The position numbers and the translations under genes are program-made. Source: Symsagittifera roscoffensis (lineage: Eukaryota > Xenacoelomorpha > Acoela > Convolutidae). Taken from it: a stretch of DNA of 64,000 bases. Shown here piece by piece: positions 43,335-55,089 of this stretch. Numbering within the stretch: the first letter of the stretch is position 1; every line of letters starts with the position of its first letter. The DNA lies in the NCBI RefSeq assembly GCF_963678635.1, contig NC_087069.1:22170735-22234734 (forward strand), in the 5' to 3' direction. Under the pieces are notes generated by a model, which was not told the origin of the DNA, made no database searches, and worked only from the letters and a program-made list of their open reading frames with translations.

Positions 43335-43468
43335 CGTATATTAATTCTGATAACATCGATAATTTTGAAATTTTGCAGAAAACTGGAGAATTTGGCTTTG
43401 AATTCATCTAGATCTATGAGATTGCCGCATTGCACGTAGTCCAACATTGTTTCATCCCTTTTTTTAAA
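43335..43468 (-). CDS. Candidate exon (minus strand), unknown protein
   Basis: Minus-strand acceptor TTCGCTCTAG and donor ATACG|GTAAAC enclose 134 nt, phase 0 to 2. It reads KKRDETMLDYVQCGNLIDLD then EFKAKFSSFLQNFKIIDVI. It continues in phase from 43520-43599. Family not recognised. Host gene or element gene cannot be decided. Confidence 0.4.
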
Positions 43469-43519
43469 CTAGAGCGAAATAAATTTAGGAAATTTTTTTG
43501 ATAGAAAATTTGTTCTAAC

Positions 43520-43599
43520 CTGATTTTTTACGGCTACTTTGTTTCCAAATTGATCCAACCAACTAAGCTCTAACAGTTTTTCTACGGAGAATTGTTCTT
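43520..43599 (-). CDS. Candidate exon (minus strand) upstream of 43335-43468
   Basis: Acceptor TACATCCTAG and donor AATCAG|GTTAGA. Reads EEQFSVEKLLELSWLDQFGN then KVAVKNQ and ends in phase 0. A further open block upstream (about 43690-43880, minus) reads EKLNSDFLKQPDPNAQLIAT then KYGCFCVDGFCDHFKTVLKQ and may be another exon. Intron sizes would be very short (about 50 bp). Confidence 0.4.
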
Positions 43600-43880
43600 C
43601 TAGGATGTAATTTTTTTTTAAAGCTCATGCGATCTTTTCTGTTTCTAGTTTATTGTCTTTATCAGTAAAACTAGTTCTTGCTTCTTGACAGAGACAAAAA
43701 GGAAACTGATAACCCATTGCTTCAAAACAGTCTTAAAATGGTCACAAAATCCATCAACACAGAAGCAACCATATTTTTTCTGAGTTTTGTGTCGTGTAGT
43801 AGCTATCAATTGTGCATTGGGGTCTGGTTGCTTTAAAAAATCAGAGTTCAATTTTTCGAAAGGCGATCTCGATTTAGCCT

Positions 43881-45629
43881 CGCCCTGAGTTTTTGCGTTT
43901 CTTCATTACAGTCTCATCAACTATAGAATCCTATGGGCATTTCCTGACACCGCGTATACATAGAATTGACTGGTATTAACTCTAACGATTGATTTAAACA
44001 AGAAAAATGACTTTAAAATTTTTTCTTCTTAGCTAGAGTTTTCCTCGTAGAAAATAATTGAAAGGCCACCGATCACATTTTCCCGTATTTTTTCTAACAA
44101 GCCACTATCACGCGAGAAGTAGATTGGAATGTATAGTCGGTGGAATTATATGGACAAATAATTGCTACCTTGCCTTGTTGTTTGCATCAGAATTTTATCA
44201 GGTCTATATCAAAGCATATTGAAATTGAGCCGTACTTCATTACGAGACAAACTGTGCACTGGATAGGAGCACAATTTTGTGTCTGTTTGTTCCTGAATTC
44301 CAGAGACAAGTCTTTAAACATGTTTAAATTTGTCAGGACGATCAAAGAAAACGAAACAACAAAAGAAAAACAAAGGGAGCGCCCTTGTTGCGGAATCCGC
44401 ATACAATGCACAAAATGCACTGTTCGGCCTCGTAATGCTTTGCATAGCTTCAAGATTAGGAACAGCATCTTTTTTGTTATGCCAAGGTAGATAACTGCAA
44501 AAAATCACGTTTTTCTGCTCCCAGAAAGATTTTCAAATTTTGAAGTTCAAACAATATTTTTTTTGGAATGTTTAGTTTGATGGCCGACAATTTTATTACT
44601 TGCTCGTCAGCTAAGAACATGTTTGAGCAAGTTTCATAAGTTTATGAAAATCCTCATTTTCTTTATCGAGGGCGTTCCTGTTCTTCAAATTGTTGTAAAA
44701 GTCATATAATATCAGTAGTTATTGTTCATCGAGCTCTATGGAATCATCAAATTACTCGCATGAAAAGTTTTTTACAGACTGTTAAGTAGGTACCTCCCCA
44801 AAAACGTCAAAATTTCCAGCAGCTAAATATTCCTAACTTTGAAAGAAACAAGTTAGTTATCTCAAGGTTCAGTTTCTTTTTCATTGGTAGGGTAAAGTTA
44901 GTGGAACCTGATCTAAACTACATTTTATAATTGGATAAATTGGATATTTTACCACTGTAAAATATTTAATATTAACCAATCATAATCCATCTAACTAACA
45001 ACCCACTTATTTGTAAGGGCTGAAATTACTTGTAATTTCAGCACCAGAGAGATTTGAATTTAACTTAGAAATTAGTTGCCTCTCCAAGAGAACTTCAGCT
45101 GCCGCAATAAACCAGTAAACTCTAGATCTATTGAGTCTAGCAGAGACTAGTTAAACACCCTGAGACTAGTAAATATAAGAGTAAGATTAGGATCGGTATT
45201 AGACTAAGAAGTTGCACGAATCTATCCGGCCGAAAAAAAAGATAGCGTGACGAGCAGACGGTGTACACTATCCGAAATTACTCTATGAGTTAACAACTTC
45301 GGTTATAACTCATTAGTAATGATTTGATGATTGTTCTATCATACTGGCTTCTGTTGAAACAGGCAGGATATTGATGTATCTCTATAGAGGGTGGATCAAA
45401 TCAATCAATAGAGGTTTTGAATCCTGAGAAAGTAGGTGAATGTATCGGTTTCTTCTTCGTCCTCAGCACATTTGCCTTCGTTTTCTCTCGGTTTTTCTGA
45501 AGTTTTTCTCTTCATTTTTTTTTATTTTTCGACTTTTTTGTTCGCTGAGAATGCACAAAAATGTGAATACCCTTCAGGTTAATTTTTGCTTCGAAAAACT
45601 TTGATCAAATCTCAATTTTCTTTTTTCAG
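43881..45629. other. Mixed AT-rich DNA with a possible old repeat
   Basis: 44140-44490 has an unrecognised frame on each strand. 44890-45330 is less AT-rich and contains a perfect hairpin (CTGAAATTAC...GTAATTTCAG near 45020), an AATAAA and repeated GAGACTAGT. This could be a decayed LTR or SINE, but no partner was found. Confidence 0.3.
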
Positions 45630-45817
45630 CCACCAATTCTAAATTTGCTGCATACTCATTTAATGGGAATTGCGCACCTTTGTTACCCAAAAATGGGTTT
45701 TTCAACAATTGGTTAGAAGTGACACCAAAAGATAATCAAGCTTCTCAATTGTTTAAATTGTTTTTGTCAAATTTAGCTCTTCAATCCGTACGCAAACTGT
45801 TTCAAAGTCAAAAATGA
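45630..45817 (+). CDS. Candidate terminal exon, unknown protein
   Basis: A strong acceptor (TTTTCTTTTTTCAG, ending 45629) precedes 61 open codons (phase with two leading bases), ending in TGA at 45815. It reads TNSKFAAYSFNGNCAPLLPK then NGFFNNWLEVTPKDNQASQL. A small upstream piece ending CCTTCAG|GTTAAT (about 45561-45580) would match its phase. Not recognised. Confidence 0.35.
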
Positions 45818-48800
45818 AGTTTTTTTTGAAAAAAATCGTTCTCTGGTATGTTCAATGTTGAACCCATCCTGCTGTTATTCAATTAGCGTCTCACATAATT
45901 TGCTTTGGTTCAAGGATTTTGACTCGGTCTTTGCAACGTAGAAGACGCTTGCTGATTTTTTGAGACATTTTTAAAAATGTATCACAGGTTGAGCATCGGA
46001 AGCAATTTTTAAAAACTGTCGGTATTATTGACATAGATAAAACGAGTTTTGTATTGTAGAAGCTTCAATAGGTTCTCATATCTACCGATAGTATCTTCAA
46101 TATCGAATCTGTAAATGAAGATGTTTTTCTCCACTGCATCTTCAACGTTTTGTAAACCATCTATAGAATATCCACGAAACTATTACTGATTTCATTCCTA
46201 CATTTCAAGAAAATAATTGAAATTTCTAAAGGTTTTTTTACGAGTTTTATTTCCATGTAAATGAACTGCGAGTGCTCGTGAAAAAACCTAAGTTGTAATT
46301 GTTTGACTGCTGGCGCTTTTATCCCCAAATCAAACCGAAAATTCTCAGTAAACATTCGCAAATCGCTAAATATGAACAGCTCAAAAGCGACAAACTCATA
46401 AAGATCAACTTCAATTGCCGTTTTGTTTTTTGTCTATCTTAATAACACGCTTCCACGATATCTCGCTTATTAACTCTGTGCTGTGTTGCTGCGATCCCTG
46501 ATTCAGTACAAAGCAAATTTGATTGATGAAAGTTTCTGTTGTTAAAGGAGCGTAGACAAAACGATACGTGCCTACTTCTTTTTTACGTAACAGAATTTCC
46601 AAACAAAAAGTTTTCTGGCAAAAACAAATTTTTTCAACAATTTGATCTGGTTTTTTACAAGTGTGATACAAGTGTGATATAAGTGTGATGTCCATATCTA
46701 ACTCGGAAATTGCTCAGAGATATTGATATGCCTTTTTTTTGAAATGGCAATTCATTTGCTGCTGATTGTAAGTACATTAATTACCATTTGGACAAGAAAT
46801 ACTCCTCCAACACATCTTTCTCAATGTCGAGCAACATGCGCCCAAACAAAGATTTTAATGCAGTCGTCGCTTTTTATTTCATCATTCCTGTTAAGAGACG
46901 TCATCTGAAAAAAGGGCAAATTTAATTTCTACAAGAAATAAGATTTTAAAAAATTGAGCAACTACAAAAATAGGGAGTTTGAAATGCCTAAAAAACGGTA
47001 AAAAAGTTTATGTTCATTTCGAATTGCTACGAAGTATTTAGGCAATTTATTTTCATTTAACGAATTCAGAATTAGGGGGTTTATGATTCGCTGTTTTTTA
47101 AACGGATAACCAATCAGAGTTGAGTAAGTTTCCTAAATGCACCCTTTCTCTGAGATCAACCAATCAGATGGCAACATTTTGTTTTAATGATTTATTTTTA
47201 AAAACTTGAATTTTTTCGGAAAATGCCTATAAAAAAAGTTTGAGTTTCCTGGAGCTACTTTACAGAAAAAAAAATCGACTTTAGTGATACGTGTGAGCAA
47301 AAATTTATGAGGGTGGGGGAGGAATTGCTTTCTACAAAATAAGTTACTCTCCTTTCAAAAACTTGCAGCAGAACTTACTTCGACAAGACTTTAGTTTTCT
47401 TTTCTGGAAAAACTCAAGTTAATTGAAAAAGCAAATGATGAATTATAAAAACTATTTTTTTCTGTACTCTAAAGCAAAATTTGTCAAAACCAACCTCCTC
47501 CGAGGATCTCAAAATCTCAAACTTTTTTGTTAAAAAAAATTAGGACTTCCCATTTTTTAATTTCAAGAATATAAACTTTTGGTGTTTTTGTCGTAAGTTT
47601 TCTGTAAATGTTAAAGAAAATGTGTTCATGCACTCAATTATAAAATTCTTTTTTTAGTTTAATATTGGAATTTTTTTTTAAAAAGTTCTATCAGAAAAGT
47701 GTCAAAACCTCGACTCTTGACAAATTTTCTTCTTTCCTTATGTTTTTCTGCAATTTTTATAATCTTAAGGGAAAAAATTTGGTCACTCTTTTTTTGCATT
47801 TCTGTTAGTTTTATTTTTCATTTCTTTTAGAAAATGATTTAAACAAAAATTTCCATATTCGTTTTTTGAAGATTTGTGCTAAAAAAAGAATTTTTTTTAA
47901 TTATGACTTGATGGAAAATTGTCATAAGAAAAACTATTTTAATTGATATGATGAGACTAAGGTGAAAACTTTATATGAAAAGGTGCTCAAAATTGATTGA
48001 TTATAGCTACGTTCCATGATAACATAAATTTCTCAGATTTTTTGCATATTTTAGGGAAATTTAATTTTTTCTAATTTTTTTGCACTCTGTTCAAATTTTG
48101 AAACAAAGTTTGCATTTTTGTTTTATATCGAAGGGATGTTCGCAGTTTGTTCAAAAAAAGATGAAAACTATTTTGCATCTTGTTAATAAAAATGAACAGT
48201 GTTTCCGCAATTTGGTAAAATGTTTGACTTTTTCACATAACAATAGAAAAACGACGTAATAATCAGTTTTAATAGAAGAAATGTAATGATCACTATTTAC
48301 AAGTCGATATGATCATCAAAAACTTTTTTGACAAAATCATATTCAAATCGGACAGCCCGTTAAATTGAGTGACGTAATTACAGTTGAAAAGAATCTATGC
48401 TTGTACAAGGTCTTATGAGAGTAAATTTCCTGATACAAATAAGGGTGTTTATATACTCCTCGTTGACTTTGATCAAAAGAAAGTACCATTAGATCAAATT
48501 GGAAGTTAAAAATCTCTCAGGAACATAATGAATTGTGAGAGGATACTCAAGTATTGTTCGCAGTATTATACTTTTCTTTCAAATTGGTGGAGATGGAGGT
48601 GAATAAACATTTGTCATTGTGGACAGAATAAAATTTAGGAAGCTTGACACAGAAAAGCAGCTATAATGTGGCAACGTTCGATTATTTGTGATTTTATATA
48701 ATGTTTTACATCAGAAACTCTTTTAAGTCCTGGTCTGGTTGTTTTGATCGCATAGAGAAAACATAGAAAAGAAAATAGCGAAAATTTCATGTACTATTAA

Positions 48801-49385
48801 AACTGGACAACGTCTGGTATTTTGTGTACAAGGTATCTAACGACTCACTTGGAAATCTTTTTATGAAAATTAAACTTAGCTTGAATAAAGATTGAGAATT
48901 CTAAAAGCTGCAGAAACCGTTTTTTTTGGAGAAAGTGACCAAAACCATAAATTTTTATCAAAAAATTGGGAAACAAAGGATACAATTTGACTTGACAACA
49001 CTTGGTGAAAAAATCAGTTTTTAATATTCAGAGTTGAGAAAGATAATTGGAGATAAATCAACTACTCAATTTGTCGTAGAAACACTCTACACTGCGCAGA
49101 AAGAAAAGCATTTGCATATGGCATATGGAACTCGATATGGTTTTATTAATTGTACATCATGAGAGTCTTACTAAACTAGTTTTTCAAAAACCTAACTATC
49201 AATCTTTGTCATCTTTTTTTTCTAGTGTTAAGCTATTTGGTCAATGTGATAAACCCGTATTTTTAGGAATATATGTTCTACATGGGAAAAATCACGAACG
49301 AAAGTCATGAAAGTGGCTTGGACGTACATGTAAAAGATACTTCTTAATTTTTTGGACCAACGTTTCGTTATAGTTTTAAAAATAG
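45818..49385. other. AT-rich DNA, no gene recognised
   Basis: Noted: three near-tandem AAGTGTGATA(C/T) units at 46661-46690. A possible plus-strand promoter has AACCAATCAGA at 47108 and 47160 and CCTATAAAAAAAG at 47225. No reading frame follows that I can support. Confidence 0.35.
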
Positions 49386-49544
49386 CATGCGCAATTGTTC
49401 GAATTTTGTTATCCATAACAAGAAAAAACAAAAAACTGGGTGGTTATCTTGTCCAGTACAGTCGGTTAGATTTGACATTCACCAAAGCCATGAATAAAAG
49501 TTCATCAACCAAGAAACGAGCTTTTGTTTCGATAGTTGGTACAA
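49386..49544 (+). CDS. Candidate exon, weakly supported
   Basis: Open block with acceptor AAAAATAG and strong donor ACAA|GTGAGTAG (49545). Reads KKLGGYLVQYSRLDLTFTKA then MNKSSSTKKRAFVSIVGT. Its phase does not fit the 38555-63116 exon series. Not recognised. Confidence 0.25.
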
Positions 49545-50203
49545 GTGAGTAGTAGATGTTGATGCTAATGTGGGGGGGGGGGGGCTGTTGAGCATGGCTG
49601 ACCCCATGTATTAGGATACGTTAAAGATTTCCGGTCAGTCATGATATGTATTAAGATTAGGTATAGAGTCTACAATGTAATAAGGTAGGGAATACCAATG
49701 GTAAGGTTTCATGGTTTGTGTGATGGTAAGATAATGGTAAGAAAAACGATTTTTTTTTATTTTTGTGTGAAAAAATTAAGTTTTTTTGCAAAATTTATTT
49801 AATAATTATCCGCAAAATTCCGCGCTATCTAATTGTTAAATATCACAGGTTAACTACGTGTAGACTGTAGATTGAATTTCTTGTAAAAAAATTTTGGTAC
49901 ATGGTAAGTCAATGGTAAGAGTTTTTGGGCAAAAACTTGGAGTTTTGATCACAAAAATTGAAACTTTTTCAAAAAAAAACTTCATAACACAATAAGATTT
50001 GTTATAATTCGATTTAATAACAATTAATCAGTCAATCCTAATTTTTGAAATTCTATCTGAACCTATTCTGAATCCTACTGAAACTTCAAAAAAGTTCAAA
50101 TTTTTGAGAGAAAAAACTAAATTACAAAGAAAGAACACAAATCACTGCATCGTCCAGTAAAACTACTGCCATAATTTACACTTACAAATAAAACACTATA
50201 AAT
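49545..50203. other. G run and ATGGTAAG-rich non-coding DNA
   Basis: A run of about 14 G at 49571-49584 is followed by several ATGGTAAG motifs (49699-49912) and TAAGATTAGG/TAAGGTAGGG. The style recalls the AAGATAGG motifs at 800-980, though no alignment holds. Confidence 0.4.
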
Positions 50204-50623
50204 TTACATAAAATTACATATAAAATTCAAATCATGCACATCATGAATATTATTCAATATTCTCTGGTAGAGTTTAAAAAGAAGAAATGTTGAACAAATT
50301 GCGTGAAATCTACACAAATTGTCAATGTCTTGTAGTTTTCTGTGAACCTTTCGCCCATACTTTTTTAATAGAAAGGAATAAGTTAATCTTTTTCGACCCA
50401 AAGAATCAGCAAAGTAGTAGGTTTTGTCCAATTGAGCTTTCATAATCCAGTGTTCCCCTCTATCATTGCTTGGAGCTGTTAACAATTGCAAAAGAGTAGG
50501 TAATTTATCAGAGGGGTAAAATCCCATGTACTTGAACCTGAGTTCAGAATTTTTTTCATTATTTTGCTGAAATGAAAAATTATCCATCTTTGCATTTATT
50601 TGCTGATTGACATCTAAAAACAA
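50204..50623 (-). pseudogene. PRO: Polinton cysteine protease (adenain-like)
   Basis: 139 open codons. FKYMGFYPSDKLP leads to NDRGEHWIM (His58), YYFADSLGR (Asp73) and IDNLCRFHAICSTF (Cys104). This His-Asp-Cys order and spacing is that of adenovirus-type maturation proteases (C5 family), which in Polintons would process capsid proteins. There is no ATG at the frame start. The coding part begins after TTTGTTTTTAG, a good splice acceptor, or at an internal Met13. The usual Gly after the catalytic Cys is Arg and the following aromatic pair is changed, so activity is doubtful even though the frame is open. Confidence 0.85.
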
Positions 50624-50677
50624 AGAAATAGATAGTTTGATAGTGTAATTTAGGGTAAAAAAACTAAGGTTAACGAC

Positions 50678-50836
50678 TTATGCACTTTTAGGTATTGAAA
50701 CAACAAAGTCCCATACACAAAGTTTAAGAACTGGACAAAGGTTATTAAACAATTGTTTACAGTCTAGGTTGAAGAAATTTCTTGGGTTCCCAATTAAACA
50801 GCATTCATTATCAGCTTTTTCTGGAGGTTTAGGTCT
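50678..50836 (-). pseudogene. Small Polinton-linked exon between capsid and protease
   Basis: After a textbook acceptor (TTTGTTTTTCTGCAG) the minus strand reads PKPPEKADNECCLIGNPRNF then FNLDCKQLFNN and ends at a stop. A diverged copy (KKCCIFEKPRNFYNLDC) follows the second capsid relic at 59828-59878 on plus. The linkage is therefore real, even though I cannot name the family. Confidence 0.5.
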
Positions 50837-50928
50837 GCAGAAAAACAAAAAAGATAGTACAGAGACAACAATGAAAAGTCCCAAAAAATTACAACATTTT
50901 CATAGGAATCTGAAAACTCAAAAAAAAA

Positions 50929-52411
50929 CTAAACAATTTTAGCGACTGTTCCGAAATTGTCAATTTGAACATTTGATAGTCTTTCTCCCAAGACTATCAC
51001 TTCCGTTAATTGCTCCAAGAGAAGCTGGAAAAATATTCCTAATTTTAAGCTCTCTCTACTAAGTTCTGGATAATGCAATTGTTCAGCTGCATCCTGTAGT
51101 GAAGTCAGGTCAAAAACTAGAATAGAGTGATTTTGAAAATCTTCCATAGGAAGAGCTGGGAAATCTTTGTTAAACTGCATTGCTTTCATTGTTGTAACAT
51201 AAGGACGACAAATATAAGTTGTATCTAATGAAAAAGTTGCTCTTCAACTCCGATTAAATCTAAGCTCTCTCAAATGAAATTGCTGATAGCTGAAAGAGTT
51301 TTCATGAAAATATCCTGCAACAGCTATTCTTCTTATTGGAGCATAATTGATTATATTTTCTTGTATGAATTGGTTTTGACGAGGTGGAAAGGTTTTGATC
51401 GATTGACATTAAAAACCATTGTATTGTTAAAATAAATTTCACAATTGGAGAATAGTGAAAGTAAAGGATTGTTTACATAACTTAAGTAACTTGTTTACAT
51501 AAGTTAAGTACATACGTTCTTGTATGAATTGGTTTCGACGAGATGGAATGATAAAAAGTGTTGCTATAGTTTGCATGTAATTGTATTGAGCAGGTTCTTT
51601 TTCCAGACTCAATTGCAAGTATTGATGATTAGGTTCAGCAACCAAAAATCTTCCAGTAAACAGAGAACAATCAACAATTTTCAGACTGACATTTGGGTTA
51701 TCAGATCACAAGTAAAAATTAGGTCTAGCTCGAGTTAGTTTAATTCGAACTTTGGTATTTGGTAGCAACAATTTGTCGCAAGTAAGCAAACCTCCCGTGG
51801 AGTGAAAAGGTTATCTCTGTTCCTAAGGAGTTTGCTCTTTCAGTGAACGGATGCATATCAAATGCATCAGAAAACTCTTCAAAACTGTATCCATGACAAT
51901 CAAGTATTCCTTTATTATTCACTGCTGACGAGTTGAATTCGTTCGATTTTTGTGCCTTATGAGGATATAATTGATTGTCATTGAAAACCAATGAATTAAT
52001 AAAATCATTTTCACAATTGGAAAATAGTGAAAGTAAAAGATAGTTTACATAAGTTAAGTAATTTGTTTACATAAGTTAAGTACATAAGTTCTTGTATGAA
52101 TTGGTTTTGACGAGATGAAATGATAAAAGGTGTTGCTATAGTTTGCATGTAATTATATTGAGCAGGTTTTATTTCCAGATTCCATTGCAAATAATGATGA
52201 TTAGGTCAGTAACCAAAAATCTTCTACCAAACAGAGAACAATCAACAATTTTCAGACTGGCATTTGGATTATCAGATGACATGTAAAAATCAGGTCTAGC
52301 TCGAATTAGTTTAATTCGAACTTTGGTATTTGGTAGCAACAATTTGTCGCAAGTAAGCAAACCTCCCATGGAGTGAAATGTTATCCATGTTCCTAAGGAG
52401 TTTACTCTATC
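50929..52411 (-). pseudogene. Polinton capsid-like protein with internal duplication
   Basis: Pieces in order: NNKGILDCHGYSFEEFSDAF, DMHPFTERANSLG, then LLPNTKVRIKLIRARPDFYM and SSDNPNASLKIVDCSLF. Next come EPAQYNYMQTIATLFIIPSR and finally FNKDFPALPMEDFQNHSILV and LTSLQDAAEQLHYPELSRES to VQIDNFGTVAKIV. The order and sequence type match the C. elegans F54H12.2-like family of Polinton capsid proteins (jelly-roll fold known for the family; here inferred). A 571-bp tandem duplication (51401-51840 and 51972-52411) repeats the middle. Several stops and frameshifts. Whether it is the major or a minor capsid protein I cannot settle. Confidence 0.75.
51401..52411. repeat. 571-bp tandem duplication inside the capsid gene
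   Basis: 51401-51840 and 51972-52411 align along their length at about 90 percent identity (shared CTTGTATGAATTGGTTT, ATTTGTCGCAAGTAAGCAAA, TTTACATAAGTTAAGTA). A third, partial match (CTTGTATGAATTGGTTTTGA) lies at 51362. Substitutions between copies show the duplication is old. Confidence 0.9.
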
Positions 52412-52419
52412 TATTGTTT

Positions 52420-52960
52420 CCAAACTGTTTTTTTTTCCACGAATTTTGCATAAGTTTTGAGTTTTTAACGCCCACTAACAACTTCACCAATCTCTGGAGC
52501 AGCGATTTCAAACAAATCTCTTCCAATTCTTTTCGCAGCTGGTACTGTATATTTTTTAATAAAGGGGATTGCAGTTCTCCCAAGAGTTTGTGCGAGAGCT
52601 CGAACACCTCATCCACGTTGTCTTGCATGTCCTCAAAAAATAGGGAAGTCAGCGGAGCTTTGAGCAACCATTTAGTATGAAGTTTAAATCAAAAAAGGTT
52701 ATTCGGAAATTTGCGGAGCAAGAGAACAACTCGGGTAATTCCTACGGACACAAAAGGAATTTTTTCGCCTGTACTATTTCTTAGGTCTACCTTGATTCTT
52801 TGGAAAAAAAATTTCAATAGTTTTTTAAACTGTAAATGTGTAAAGGACTGATAATTCATCTACTGTCCTGTAGAAATTATATCTCCACTCTTCTTTTTGG
52901 AGATGAATGAAATACACCGCAATTTTGTGTCACCGATTATGTTATATTCTATGATATAAA
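52420..52960 (-). pseudogene. Small Polinton capsid-associated protein, broken
   Basis: The minus strand reads, with one stop at each of two places, RALAQTLGRTAIPFIKKY, TVPAAKRIGRDLFEIAAPEI and GEVVSGR, then KLKTYAKFVEKK. This basic, Ala/Gly-rich pattern is typical of a short protein found beside Polinton capsid genes, probably a minor capsid or core component (inference). A shifted frame (52407-52667) reads DMQDNVDEVFELSH. A diverged copy lies at 58203-58560 on plus. Confidence 0.6.
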
Positions 52961-53461
52961 CTTATATAATTAAAGAATGTGTTCTTATAATGTCGTTAGA
53001 ATACTGAGGATAATGTGGACCATTTTTGTCATCATAACACCTTGTTTGATTTCGCTCTAAATCACAATCAAAAATGTGACTCAAATCAGAAATTTGAATA
53101 ATAAACACTGATTGATGAACGGCAACGTTTTCCCTAAATTTATCTACTGATAGACAGATTCCGTTATATTCAAAACTTGAGCACCTAGACGTTCTAGATT
53201 TTCGTTGTTCATGGCTACAACTATCTCAACAATACTTGGATACATTGCTGGTTCAATATGCATCGGTACATTCTTTCTTTTCTCCTCAGAGCTTTCTCTA
53301 CCATCTACGATTGTAAACTTTCCCTCTGTAACATTTTGGTACAAAGAAGGGTATGGTTTTTCTGAAAAAGCAACCTCCCATTCTCCTTTCAATTGTATTT
53401 ATTCGGGTAAAAAGTTTGTAAAAGAACTAAGACTACTATTATCAAAAGTAAAAGAATCCAT
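52960..53461 (-). pseudogene. Polinton-linked protein with GEWEVAF motif
   Basis: ATG at 53461; 20 codons (MDSFTFDNSSLSSFTNFLPE), a TAA, then an open frame to 53144: QLKGEWEVAFSEKPYPSLYQ, then EPAMYPSIVEIVVAMNN. A shifted frame continues with DLSHIFDCDLERNQTR. The GEWEVA...YP pattern near the N-terminus recurs in a family of structural-type proteins of Polintons and related elements. Its precise role is unknown to me. One nonsense and one frameshift. Confidence 0.55.
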
Positions 53462-53502
53462 GGCAACTGATCGATAGAAATTCAGTTTTAAAAATGTTTT
53501 AC

Positions 53503-54385
53503 TTCAATTAGAACATTTTCTCAGTTGTTTTTCAAAAAAAATTTCCCAGAGTTTCTATTTTGTCGAGATCTTTAATGATGTATGTAGGAGGCTTTTTGAT
53601 GATTTTGCCGAAGTTTCCAAAATTTCATCTGTAAATTGTGGTTTGTATCCTTTGCGGAACAGAATATCATTCTTTGAAATCCTCACTCTGTCTACAATTT
53701 TGAATTTTAGTTTCTCATACCTTGTTAGAGTGGTTTATTGTTCAGAAGTGAGAGGAAATCAGTTTTCCTAACATCTCTAGGTAATTTTCCTATAGATCTA
53801 TTGACGCGACAGTTCACTGTAGACACAAATTGAGGGATTTGTGAATGAATTTTTCATAATGATCTTCTATGTAGCGGTAAACTATGTGTTTTAATGGTTA
53901 ACAAAAGCAGCTTCTGTTTCGCTCCTTGTCGAATAAACTTCATTATTTTTCTCCTTGCAAAAAATTTGGGAAGTTTCACCATACTCTGTTCCTCTATCAA
54001 CCCAAAGCTTTTCAGGAGTGTTTTTTTTTCGAGAAATCAATTTTTTGAAAGCTTGCAAAATGTCTCTGGCATATTTAGATTTCTTTATTTGATTTCTAAA
54101 AATTCGCGAAAAAACATCAACAGCAACCAATAAATATTTGACTCCATTGTTTTGACTCGCTAGTTTGTACAAAAAAAACCAAATCCATACACCAATTTTC
54201 ATTGATATATTTTGAAAAAGCTTCAAGTCTTCGAAACGTCTGATTGGATGACAAAATTTTGTATACGGTGTTTTGATTTGTAAAAACTGTTCTACTTTCT
54301 TTTTTGACAATCCGCGTGCATTATTCGAGTTTCTCACAAAACCGTAAGCAGCTCTACCCTTATAATACAATCTGTTCAGACTCAC
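53503..54385 (-). pseudogene. INT: Polinton integrase (retroviral type)
   Basis: 164 open codons carry KLASQNNGVKYLLVAVDVFS, then KYARDILQAFKKLISRK and EKLWVDRGTEYGE (second catalytic Asp). Stops follow, then KFKIVDRVRISKNDILFRKG, a C-terminal DNA-binding-type domain, ending about 53503. The first catalytic Asp region lies in the neighbouring frame just upstream of a run of eight T (about 54172-54179 on plus), so a homopolymer indel has displaced it. The third acidic position is not preserved in the open frame (AFVNH then stop). Confidence 0.85.
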
Positions 54386-54823
54386 CTTTTAAGATTTTGA
54401 AAGGGAATCAAGTTCCTCTGTCTTTCACTTAGGCATTCTTGTTGATAAAAAGTTTAGGGGGAATTTGAGCTGCTTCCAAAATGGTAAAGTGAATATCTGG
54501 AAAGTCGTTATTTTTACGCTTTAGTGCACACACAAAGTCTACAATTGATTTTTTTTGTGTCTGGACTATCTAAACTGATATTTTTTGACTGACTTAGTCT
54601 AATTCTGAAAACTAAAAATGAATCAATAAAAATTTATTGCTACTAGTTTTCAACCTCGAATTTAAAGCACTCTAAATAGAATCAAAATATTTTGGTACAC
54701 TCTCCTCTTTTTTTGATTTTGTTCCAATGTTGTTGTTTTTTGGAAGTGTACTTGAGTAAGGAATTAGAACAAACTTATCCATACTTATCAATAGTTCAAT
54801 GACAAAATTAGTCACAAAATGAA
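54386..54823. other. Degraded sequence between Polinton genes
   Basis: No frame survives. Presumably spacer or the N-terminal part of the integrase gene region. Confidence 0.35.
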
Positions 54824-55084
54824 TTAGTTGTCAGCCTTAGCCGAGCTTAAAATAGTTAACCTTTTATGAAGTGAGGTTCTCCTTTGTGTGAGTTCTGACT
54901 TTTCTCTCCGATATTTATGTACGACCACTCTTCGGAGAACCTTTAGATCTCCTCGTAGCAAGTTAACTAGACATTCGCTGTTCAACTGAAAGAAATTTTT
55001 TGGACAAGAGAGGATGAATAGTTCTTGAACTTTTTGGGAAAATGTTTGAAATATTTGGAGTATAGAGATGTATTGTATGCTCAT
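54824..55084 (-). pseudogene. Short Polinton-linked conserved protein
   Basis: 86 codons: FILSCPKNFFQLNSECLVNL, LRGDLKVLRRVVVHKYRREK and SELTQRRTSLHKRLTILSS. A basic protein of this shape (F-x-x-L-x-x-EC-x-x-N-x-L-x-G, then a Lys/Arg/Leu-rich helix) often accompanies Polinton ATPase and integrase genes. Function unknown. There may be a start lesion, as the frame begins close to the ATPase end. Confidence 0.5.
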
Positions 55085-55089
55085 CGTCC

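Noticed and set aside
44140-44490. 116-codon plus frame and overlapping minus frames
   Set aside because: No domain, no splice signals, ordinary composition for long chance frames.
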